This document shows, piece by piece, positions 9,947 to 18,425 of a DNA stretch of 39,558 nt. Every line of letters begins with the position of its first letter. The stretch's first letter is position 1. The position numbers and the translations under genes were made by a program. Origin of the DNA: Usnea hakonensis (taxonomy: Eukaryota; Ascomycota; Lecanoromycetes; Lecanorales; Parmeliaceae); NCBI GenBank assembly GCA_013423325.1, contig BLJB01000542.1, forward strand, positions 1 to 39,558, given 5' to 3'. The notes under the pieces are model-generated. The model worked only from the letters and a program-made list of their open reading frames with translations, was not told the DNA's origin and made no database searches.

Positions 9947-11641
9947 TTACCGATACTCATATATCTTTACTCCATCGTGCGGCTTAGCCCTGCTACTGTC
10001 TTTCACTGCACCACCACGCTCATTTTTCGAGTTTGGCTTGCTCCTGCTGATGTCTCTCTCTGGACCACTGCGCTCACTTCTTGAGTTTGGCTTACCCCTG
10101 CTGACGTCTCCCTCCGCACCGCCACGCTGACTTTGTGAATTTGGCTTGCCCCTGCTCATGTCTCTCTCTGGACCGCCACGCTCATCTTGTTGACCCCTAT
10201 CGGAGTAAGGGACGAAGGCATGGAACTGCTTGTAATTCTTGTGACGGCTGATCGCAAACATTCCTAACATCCGAAGGGCTCGCTTGTGGACGATGCTGAT
10301 CCTTGTGTTGAACAGTGGACCATGACCTTTGGAGCCATCAGGAGGTTCTTTCTCGTTCGGACTCCGTACGACCTCATAAGCGTGACACATTTCATGCAAC
10401 AATGAGCCAATCATCTGTTGCCACGGCTCCGGATCCCCTGGCTTTTTCCAACCGAGCCTGAAAATTATGGTTGCGTTCAGCCGAATGTGGCATCGCCCGT
10501 CGAGAGAGATCCTCGACCCATCGTTGTGATAAACTGAGCAGTGCCCACGAACCGTCAATGGTTTCTCGCGATCGCAGAAGAATTCATCTTCAACCCACTG
10601 TACCGCCACTTTCCCGCGTAGTCTGCCGCCAAAAAAGACGAGGTCCAGATCGGAGAATGCTTTGATCACGAGATCGGGGGCGATGGTCAGTTCATCTTCC
10701 ACGCTCTGAAAAACACTCCAGAGTCTATCGAGAGCGGCTTCTTCGTCAGGGGTGGTTGGTCTTCTCTCGTCGTTCTGCCACAGGACTTCTTTGGTTGACA
10801 TTCTGCAATCAACAAACGCATACGGATCGGGATCTTTTTTGAAGACTCCTCGCTGGTGAAAATCAATATCGGCTTCACTGCATGCGTAGGGTGTACCCGT
10901 ATTAAGACTTATTGGCTGGAAAGCTTCTTGGAAAAGTTGCTCTCTGATCTCTTTGACGTTGTTGGGTGGCTGACTCCGCCTTGTTGGCTGTGGAATCTCC
11001 ATATCTTCCCCACGACACTGGGTACCTTTCCCATGACTTTGGCCTTGATTCGGAGGACCCTTTGAACTAGGGCCGTTTTCCTGGCGGTGTGTACTTCTTC
11101 CATTGTCATTTCCGCCTCTTTTTGAATGACCTTGTGGAGGAAGCGTACCGCCGCGCTCACGAGTCCCTCGTTCACCAGGAGGTCTATTTTGTGTCGGCTG
11201 GTCTCTACGATCCGGAACGGGTCCATCGGCGTGCCCGCGTACACTTCGTCCACCCTGATGTCTGCTTTGTGAAATCTGGTCTCTACCTGCGGCATCGAGC
11301 CCTCCACCAGGTCTTCCACTGTGATGTCTGTTTCCTGAAGGATGATCTCTTGAACCCCGGTCGCCATTATCGCGATGAGTCCCACTTCGATCACTGTGCC
11401 GTCTGTCTGCTGAAGGATGACCTCCCGAGCCACGGTCGCCGTTATCGTGATGAGACGTGCCTCTTCTAACATCATGTTCTTTTCGTATAGCTCTGACGGG
11501 TGAGTCGATGTTCATGTCTCGAAAGCGATCGTCAAGGATGGCGCCGTTGTATGGCACGCGGCGAGAATCTCGGCGTGAGCTGTCTGGATGCTTGGCGGGT
11601 TCAACGGAGGGATGATGGTTTGATCGAGTGTTTTGGCCCAT
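9947..11641 (-). CDS. SprT-like zinc metalloprotease-domain protein with low-complexity tails
   Basis: Uninterrupted 564-codon frame. Residues 1-225 are disordered, rich in Arg, His, Gly, Asp and Pro, with DNGDRGS-type repeats. Residues about 300-465 form a SprT-like domain: PDLVIKAFSDLDLVFFGG, then the zinc-binding LLHEMCHAYEVV with His416, Glu417 and His420, and a third ligand candidate in GHGPLF (His440). The C-terminal tail (488-557) consists of four 18-residue units of the form R-[GS]-G-xxx-D-x-S-R-x-K-P-N-S-xx-[EQ], then a short YEYR end. SprT-like proteins include the DNA-protein crosslink protease Spartan, but many fungal relatives are uncharacterised. No PIP box or UBZ finger is visible, so a repair role is not claimed. 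No intron is needed. Confidence 0.85.
   Translation of the reverse strand: MGQNTRSNHHPSVEPAKHPDSSRRDSRRVPYNGAILDDRFRDMNIDSPVRAIRKEHDVRRGTSHHDNGDRGSGGHPSADRRHSDRSGTHRDNGDRGSRDHPSGNRHHSGRPGGGLDAAGRDQISQSRHQGGRSVRGHADGPVPDRRDQPTQNRPPGERGTRERGGTLPPQGHSKRGGNDNGRSTHRQENGPSSKGPPNQGQSHGKGTQCRGEDMEIPQPTRRSQPPNNVKEIREQLFQEAFQPISLNTGTPYACSEADIDFHQRGVFKKDPDPYAFVDCRMSTKEVLWQNDERRPTTPDEEAALDRLWSVFQSVEDELTIAPDLVIKAFSDLDLVFFGGRLRGKVAVQWVEDEFFCDREKPLTVRGHCSVYHNDGSRISLDGRCHIRLNATIIFRLGWKKPGDPEPWQQMIGSLLHEMCHAYEVVRSPNEKEPPDGSKGHGPLFNTRISIVHKRALRMLGMFAISRHKNYKQFHAFVPYSDRGQQDERGGPERDMSRGKPNSQSQRGGAEGDVSRGKPNSRSERSGPERDISRSKPNSKNERGGAVKDSSRAKPHDGVKIYEYR
10000..10180 (-). repeat. Four 54-bp coding repeats in the SprT-like C-terminus
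   Basis: DNA copies of the 18-residue units described in the SprT-like gene. They stay in frame and differ mostly at individual codons, suggesting growth by in-frame duplication. Boundaries are approximate. Confidence 0.85.
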
Positions 11642-12029
11642 GATCGATGTTGATGAACGTCTACTGTTAGCTACTTGCCCTGTGATTGGTCGAGTTTGAA
11701 ACTGCTGTTCGATTGAAAGGTGAAAGGTTTGTGGATCTGTGCACTAGTTGAGGAGGCACGAAATGACTTTTCAAGGAGTCTTGTTGTCAATGAACGGTTG
11801 CCTTTGTACAATTTCATTGTGTAAAGGTAGTAGTTGACAAAGCTTTGGGCAACTGCGCTGTTAATGTCCTTTTGAAGACAAAGACATTGCCAAGGGCGCT
11901 GTTCGTAGGATTTGTGATCGCTCCTAGAACAAAGGTTGGGTCAAGCCACGCTACAGACCAGTGAGTGGAGACTTAACATTACCCTAGACAGTGTGCAGAC
12001 AGCCATTTCACGTCAGCGCTTCAGGGAGA
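11642..12029. other. Upstream region of SprT-like gene
   Basis: 388 nt between the SprT-like start and the 3' end of the MFS pseudogene. It is likely the SprT-like promoter. No site or RNA gene is recognised. Confidence 0.5.
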
Positions 12030-13489
12030 CTAAGTCTCATCATCTTCCTCCCGTCTATCCAGTCTTGAAGAAAGCTTGAGCTCTCGCATCAGCAATCCAG
12101 TGATCAGACTGAGGACAGCCAAGCCCACTAACGTGAGAAAGACGGCTTGCGAAGCGCTCACATAGTTTTCTTTCACCAACGGCTGGTCTCCCGTCGGCAG
12201 AACATATATCTCATCCAAACTATCTTTCAGTCTGGAGATGACCTCTGCGGCATCGTAAGACTTCCACAATTTGCCCACAGCTGGCTGCTTAGCACGTTCT
12301 GAAAGACTGCTGACGCCAAGGCGACTCCGATGACTGAGCCAGTGGAGCGAAAAGCGTACGAGAGCGGTGTCACAAGTGTTTGCTCCTCATGAGATACAGC
12401 ACCGATAAGAGCAACGAGTGTCACAGTTAGCACACCGCCAATTGCGATTCCTGCAACCCCTAGAGCGAGAATTGTAGTCCAAATCGGCATGTAAAACGCT
12501 GATATTGCTACTGGGATTGTTGCCAATAACATGAGAAACAAAATGGCGATGTTGAGAGCCTTGTATCTTCCACACTTACTGGTGATGATACCGGATAGCA
12601 ATGAACATGCAGCTGTGGGCAGAAAGGCCGCGGACCCGGAGGTACACAACGATGTAGAAGTCGAGAGCATATGATATCATGAGAAAGAACCAATTTGTCG
12701 ATAAACGCAATGAAAAGTGTAGCAGATAGCGGAAGTGACGTCAGAACCAAAGGATGGTGACAAGAGACGATGTTGCCGCCTGAGTTGAGGCCCAGAAGAA
12801 GCAAGACGAGTGTGCCGATCAGCAGCAAAGAGCCAAGAAAAACCACACGCTTCAATCTTTGAAGTCTTTGGTCTCGCTACTTCCGTCGAGTGCTTCTCCA
12901 AGTGGATGCTAATCATAATCAGAGAAGCAACCGTCAGTGGGATCTGCACGAGAAATGCGAGCTTCCAATCCCAGACATCATTCAAGAAACCCCCAATTAC
13001 TCCTCCGAGGCCATTACCAAATCCCCAGCAAACGTTGCTGAGCCCTCGCCACAGTCCTCGCTGAAGGAGCGGAATGAGGTCACTCGCAACAATTGTGGAA
13101 ATAGTATTTAGGCCGCCCCCGCCGAGACCGGCCAGTGCTCGCCCTAAGATCATCATTGTCGAGTCTTGCGCAGGACCGCAGACCAGATTCCCAGTGGCGA
13201 AGAGGAGGTTGCAGAGAAGGAGGCCGTTACGTCGCGAATAGATGTCTGTCAGTTTTCCGCTTAACGGCTGCGCTGCTGCTGTTGCGATGAGGTAGGTTGT
13301 CGCGAGCCAGGCGTAGAGCGAAAGGGAGTGGAATTCAGTTGTAATGGAGGAGCCGAGGGTGGCGATAAGTGTTCCGTCTATTTCTTGAGCGATCAGTAGT
13401 GTCTTCTCGACCGTACTTTGCTGTCTGCTCTTTGCGTGGATGTCAATCTGATGGAAAGCAGAAGAGGCAATGCTCACGTAGACGGGCAC
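12030..13489 (-). pseudogene. Decayed MFS multidrug/amino-acid-type transporter
   Basis: Homology runs the length of a 14-helix fungal MFS transporter (MDR / vacuolar Vba-like group). The N-terminal part has DGTLIATLGSSI, AQPLSGKLTDIYSRR, the GRALAGLGGGGLN block and GLGGVIGGFLNDVWDW. It then breaks: one extra base near 12850 shifts the frame into LKRVVFLGSLLL. Around 12700 about 40 codons expected before NWFFLMISYALDFY are absent from the DNA. About a dozen more are missing before AACSLLSGIITSKCGRYK (near 12610). A further frameshift at about 12270 separates VFQNVLSSQLWA from AAEVISRLKDSLDEI. No GT-AG intron explains these gaps. The first helix also looks eroded. Stops are not the main damage, so decay is by indels rather than RIP. 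Confidence 0.8.
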
Positions 13490-14867
13490 AAGATGTGCCT
13501 ATCCATACACTTGCCATGATCCATCTCACTTTTGTCGGGATGACGGCTTTCTCCTCAAGTTGTGCTGAGCGTTTCCTTGGTAAATTTTCGCCCTTCTAGG
13601 CCCGTGACCGGGACTTGCGAGATCAAAGGGCGTGTTTCATTGCAGTATTGCACGTCTTGTTTGGACGTGAACCCCCACTCGGACATGATCTTAATTTGCA
13701 AATGTGATGTATTCAACCTCTCGCGATAATTGCACGAGTTCGTCTTCCTCCCTGCATTTGTAGAGTAAGCTACTATGCTCGCTTTTGTTGTTAGAGAATA
13801 AGAGATTTTGAACTACTAATACTGCCGACTAGCTCATGTACCTAAACATAATGTCCTGGCTAGATTCTAGTTCGCGGCCCAGTGACGTTTTCTAGGAGTG
13901 TTTGGTAGTCCTTACGATCGCTGCTCAATCACCTAACGATTTTGCTTGGCTATGGTCTGGAAAAACTTTTTAGCAGATGTTGAAAGCTTCCCATTGCATT
14001 CTGGATAGCCTACTCTCGTGGCTCGTTGAAGATCTTCCGCAAAAAGAAAACCCCACTACTCGATGGTGCAATTGAGAAGATTTCTCGCCTCATCGGAAGA
14101 TGGAAAAGGAACCTTTCAAATAATTGCACGTGGTCCGTCGATAGGCTGCCCTTGTGATCATGAGTGTGAGGTGTCATGGAGATATATCAATATATGTATC
14201 TATCGACGCTTAGATGCTTAGTAGGTGCGTCTGCCAGGCGTGGATGTCTTTCCCTTCTTCGATTGGCTGACCTCTGCATCTTGTGGGGAAAAGGAGGAAG
14301 GCGAATGTACTTATATGTATCACCAAGTTATTACTGTGCAGTGTAAGGGAATGCCCACGAATCAAAATTTTGATGCGCAAGTCGGGGCGCTCCGGGGTCG
14401 AGCTGTAAGACGTCAGGTGCGGGGGAAGCTTCGAGACGCAACTCGGGGTACTTCGGTGGTGAACTTAGGGTGCAGGTGCCGGGGAATTTCGACCAATAGC
14501 ACGACTGACTTTATAAATTTTTACGTTATTGAAAACTCAGAATCAGGCTCTAGGCTTGAACGTGGCAACATACTGATAGTGCTAAAGATGAAAAGCAGTA
14601 AAGACTCGGAAGGCAAAACGGGCTGGGAGTGGTTACCTTGTATAGCTTCATCTACACCGCGGGGATGCTCGTCTCATGCTTGACGAGGCGCCAATGGAAG
14701 TATGGAGAACCAAATCAAGTGCTAGTCTTTAAGAATTGAGTATAGCTTGCTTGGCTTGGTGGGATAACATTCCTGTAGCTTCCTTAGAAAATTTATCATA
14801 CGATCTCTCGTGTCTTTTCCTCTGTTTGAGTAATCTTGAAGCCGAAGACTCTGATCGAAACGTGACT
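13490..14867. other. Intergenic stretch with an imperfect 60-bp tandem repeat
   Basis: No gene is supported. The 152-codon frame at 14225-14683 runs through an imperfect tandem repeat and has no motif. The last 130 nt are the 5' flank of the ATP-grasp gene; its frame is open upstream to 14736, but the family start fits 14868 better. Confidence 0.5.
14376..14494. repeat. Imperfect tandem duplication, about 60 bp per copy
   Basis: Copy 1 (14376-14436) begins CGCAAGTCGGGG and copy 2 (14437 to about 14494) begins CGCAACTCGGGG. Both then share CAGGTGC, GGGGAA and TTCGA blocks in the same order. The copies have diverged by substitution and a small deletion. Confidence 0.7.
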
Positions 14868-16318
14868 ATGGAGATTTCAAACCCACAAGTGACTCTGGAC
14901 ACGACACTGGCAGACCTTTATGCCGCTGAATACCACGCAGGTGATCCAAGCACCACCCTGGTGCCGTGCTACTGGTGCTCTGACGTCGACTATAACAAGT
15001 TCATACCAAGAACAGCAAAGTACCTCTATCAAGGCACACCCCCGCCCAAAACAGAAAAGGAAAAGCGCGAGTTGGTCATTCAATATCTCAGCTTAGTATG
15101 CCAGCGTTTCGGCTTCTCAGCCGGGGGGATGGAAATTGTCCTGTTCGATATCAGCGGTTTTACAAGCAGACTTGATGCTATCAAAACCTTCAGCGTTCTT
15201 CCTGTTGAACAGCGTTCAAAGGTCATCTTTGCTAGTGGTCTTGTCGATCTCATGTCCAAGAGACCAGAAACACAACTCGCAGTGGTGGTCCCACACGAGA
15301 TCTTTGCCTCACATAAACAGACTGTCGACCCGGATACTCTCTACAAGTTGCTCTCAAAGCGTTACCTAGCGCTCTCCGGCCTACCGACGCCAGAAACCAG
15401 CATCCTCGACCTGGATGACTCTCTAGATTCTGTGGAAGGTAAGCTCTCGAGGGCTGTATCCTGGATCCGAACTTTTAGTCTCCCCCGTGTATTCAAAACC
15501 CAGCAGGGTATGTCGAGCGTCGGTACCTTCCTTGTTCGGACGGAGGATGAGCGGGAGAAAGTTATTGCTACGCTCGCGGAACACAGCTTGCGCACCACGC
15601 TTGAAAGCGTCAATGCCGCTAATGCTTACCTGTGCCCCTCGTCGATCCTCTCCTAGAAAATGATCACCCAGGCACATGAGTGTTTTGCCACCTCCTTCTT
15701 CGTTCGTCGGAACGGAAATGGTATGTTTCTAGGCGCGTGCCGGCAGACCATGGATTCTCGGTCGAACGCGTGGTTAGGTGCTACTATCAAGTACCTAGAT
15801 CAGGATAGGCTGCGTCGCCGACTCTGGCCAGTTGTATCCCAGCTTGCTAAATATCTGCACAGGGAGGGATATTATGGGCCTGCCGGTAGGTCTATTGTCT
15901 CTTCCATCAGAGGGATTCCCCTATCAACAAGTCTCGGCTAGATAGAAGTGCTGATTACCAACTGATAGGCGCTGACATTATGCTTTCGGAAGCCTCCTCC
16001 ACTCAGCCATCTCAACATTGGATTATCGACTTGAACGTCCGCATGACAGGCTCGCTCACTTTAGCTTTCTTACGGGGTCATTTCTCCGAAAGACGAGGTC
16101 TTCACGAAGCCACTATCACTCAACGCTTCCGATTCAAACACAAAAGGGATGAGTTCCGGAAGCTATTTGCTCACGAGATTGCCGAAGGGAAGCTGATTAT
16201 CGTGGCATGGTTCTATGATACGCTGAGCGAGTTGAGCTGGGGCAATATGATTTTAGGAGCAGAGAATGAGCAACGTTTGATGATGCTGATGGACAAGATC
16301 AAGACCATTGCTATTTGA
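14868..16318 (+). pseudogene. ATP-grasp protein ('solid-state culture specific' type), broken by one in-frame TAG
   Basis: Related to fungal ATP-grasp carboxylate-amine-ligase-like proteins of unknown substrate. The start at 14868 (MEISNPQVTLDTTLADLYAA) matches the family N-terminus. It continues VPCYWCSDVDY, FIPRTAKYLYQGTPPP, VIFASGLVDLMSKRP, HEIFASHKQTVDPDTLY and LALSGLPTPET. The nucleotide-binding half has GTFLVRTEDEREK, FFVRRNGNG, the GYYGPAGADIM block and IIDLNVRMTGS. One intron (15886-15968, CTGAT branch site) is removed; the total is 1368 nt, 455 codons. TAG at 15654-15656 (codon 263) stands where relatives have Gln, so a single C-to-T change could explain it. The frame is otherwise intact on both sides. 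It could be a recent pseudogene, a sequencing error or a readthrough case. Confidence 0.85.
15654..15656 (+). other. Premature TAG in the ATP-grasp gene
   Basis: Context TCC TAG AAA. Sequence similarity to the family continues without a gap from SSIL before it to KMITQ after it, so no intron hides the stop. The change CAG to TAG is a CpA-to-TpA transition. Confidence 0.85.
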
Positions 16319-16682
16319 GCTTCATCGTCATATAACGCGTTTTGAGTTGACGGCGAATCTTGTTGATCGAGAAAAGTGCGCTTTAGTGAATCTAGTGTAT
16401 AGCAAAGCCCGAGTAGACGTGGTGATGTTAGCGGTCATCAACTGCTGCCATAGCTCTGGAAGAGATGAAATTGAATGAAGGACAGCTGCAGGCGAAGAAG
16501 GAAAAGAATGATTCTCTTACATGGTGAAACGCATATGAAGACTACCCAATGATAGGACATGATTCTCGAACAGAGTGCAACAGGGATGGGATCATGACAT
16601 CCGGTCCTACTTGTCACCCTGGCGTGGGACAACATGAGCGAAAGTGGCCTGGTGCTGGAACGAGTGTCTATTCTGAACCCTA
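16319..16682. other. Convergent intergenic region
   Basis: It lies between the ATP-grasp 3' end (plus) and the 3' end of the hypothetical gene at 16683 (minus). The short minus frame at 16438-16710 overlaps both and has no motif. Confidence 0.5.
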
Positions 16683-17480
16683 TTAAGCCCTCTTTACTAC
16701 TGATCGCCAAAGTCTCAGAACCCGTTCGGGAGCAGCTACCTTGGGATTAGGCTCTTCACCTGATTCTGCCATCGCGCATTGATATCGACAGTGACTTCCT
16801 CTGTAGATGCAGTCAATATCCTTACACTCGGCCTTCCAAAAGTCGCAGTCCTCCAGGTCGGGGTCTTCGCAAGCTTCATCCACACCCCCATCTGACCTAC
16901 CATTTGACCTACCAGTACGACTGGGTTCCCACTCTGCCTTTCTAAGAGTGGCATCCCATGATTGTACCGAGACGTTGCTTTGAGCCCTTTGGACCATCGG
17001 AAGGTAGTGTTCGTCTCGTTCACTTATCTGTTCACCGATATTTGCATTTCCTGTGTTGCGGTTCATTCGCACATACTCGCATGTAGAGCCGCTAGTCAGC
17101 AAGAGTTTTGCGAGACGGTCACTTGAGTGTGTCTGGTCGATCTGAGCTTTCCTGCACTCGGTAGTTGGCGGGGGTGAAATGAAAACGCCAACCTCGGGAG
17201 GACCTTCGTACCTGCGGCCGCATATCGTGCACTCCCAGCAGACGATAGCGGTGTCTGTATCTGGCATTTCAGGAGTGGAAGATCCTCTGGGCTGAGGGTG
17301 ATGGATGTCGTCCATGAGAGCCGAGATATTCTGGCATTCTGTCGTGTTTTGGGAAGGCTGACTCGCAGTGCTGACTTCCGTGGTAAGAAATCCGTTCTGC
17401 AACGGATCGTTGAGAGGTGAATAAGCTAGGAAGGAAGATAGATGCTTTTGAAAATGACCATATTTAGAGATTAGCAACAA
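16683..17480 (-). CDS. Hypothetical Cys-containing protein
   Basis: I do not recognise this gene. A 265-codon frame starts MLLISKYGHFQKHL; an internal Met at MDDIHHPQPRGSSTPEM (about residue 56) is an alternative start. Cysteines cluster as CWECTIC (about 81-87), ECRK, CEYV, and then CDFWKAECKDIDC...HCRYQC near the C-terminus. This could be a metal-binding or disulfide-rich fold, but it matches no finger spacing I know. The tail after 'EEPNPKV' sits on a possible donor (GTAGCTG), so the true 3' end may be spliced differently. No signal peptide or helix is visible. Its start is 945 nt from the divergent membrane-protein gene. Confidence 0.5.
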   Translation of the reverse strand: MLLISKYGHFQKHLSSFLAYSPLNDPLQNGFLTTEVSTASQPSQNTTECQNISALMDDIHHPQPRGSSTPEMPDTDTAIVCWECTICGRRYEGPPEVGVFISPPPTTECRKAQIDQTHSSDRLAKLLLTSGSTCEYVRMNRNTGNANIGEQISERDEHYLPMVQRAQSNVSVQSWDATLRKAEWEPSRTGRSNGRSDGGVDEACEDPDLEDCDFWKAECKDIDCIYRGSHCRYQCAMAESGEEPNPKVAAPERVLRLWRSVVKRA

Positions 17481-18425
17481 AGACTATTGTGATATGCTAG
17501 AAAGAAGAAGTGCTCTTTATGTAAACAAAGATCAATGACTTCTCTTATGGGGTGAAAAAGAAACGGACATTTCCTGCTTTTACACAAAGGAGGTTTGGAC
17601 AATAGGAGCATTCATACGGACACTGGACTGGTCGACAAAGTCTTTATCAACATCCAGTGCTTTGTAGGTCTTTTGCCCGTGTTGCATGACCTATTCATCT
17701 CAAGGCAATAACCCTAGGGCTCATATAACACAGTTCGACAGACAAATTAGTACACCAGACATCAGGGAGCCTTTACAAGACAGACATGTCGAGCAACGTG
17801 GTCGAAGCCGAGCAGTGGCTTTCAATACCAGAATTAAACATGGTCAGCTAATGTGACAGCTTCTCTCAATTGAGAAAAGCCTAGGAGTTTGCTGCTGATT
17901 AAAACACAGGGGATTCAAATTTGAAAATACCACGTGACAACTTCTGCTCCTGCCGGCCTTATAAGGCCTTTGCTGCGTTATCCGTTATGGATAGGTTTTA
18001 ATTTTCAGCTCTTTTCGTTTTTGGTTTGGGTAAGGTACTGTTGGTGAGTGATTTGATATGAGAAGCTAGTGGCAATAGCGATATGGCTTATGGATCGAGA
18101 TATGTATAATTATAGATTGAGATAACCCTAACCCTAAGGAATTGGGCTTTACTTGTAAAAAAACGCGGGGCCAGCTGCTAGTTTGCCGCTCCCGCCAGTG
18201 GTTTTCCCGCCATCTCTCAGGACCTGGGCGACATCTAGGCAGGCAACGACGAACTGCGACCATTTTTATCGACCATTTTTATCGCCCATACCCTCGGGCT
18301 TTTCCAGACTCATATCACACACATGTTTCTTAACTTTACTTCCTAACCCTCTCAAGTAAAAGAAGGGGGTTCGATACTGTTGTTCCATCGGTACTCCGCT
18401 CAAGACTGGCCTCGTCGCCATCAAA
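17481..18425. promoter_or_regulatory. Divergent intergenic region with a telomere-type repeat
   Basis: It separates two divergent genes. It contains an interstitial telomere-type run at 18123-18137 and a TATAAGGCC stretch near 17960. A pyrimidine-rich segment precedes the membrane-protein ATG. No gene is supported in it. Confidence 0.5.
18123..18137. repeat. Interstitial telomere-type repeat (TAACCC)2TAA
   Basis: TAACCCTAACCCTAA equals two and a half units of the TTAGGG/CCCTAA telomere repeat of most filamentous fungi. It is too short to be a telomere end. It may mark an old end, a repair patch, or a chance Rap1/TRF-like or Tbf1-like site. Confidence 0.8.

Noticed and set aside
2362..13489. 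Secondary-metabolite gene cluster (regulator, RTA1, amidase, transporter)
   Set aside because: No PKS, NRPS, terpene synthase, or other backbone enzyme in the window; the transporter is dead and the P450 is a fragment elsewhere.
14225..14683. 152-codon plus frame
   Set aside because: Crosses an imperfect tandem repeat, has no motif, and its composition is odd.
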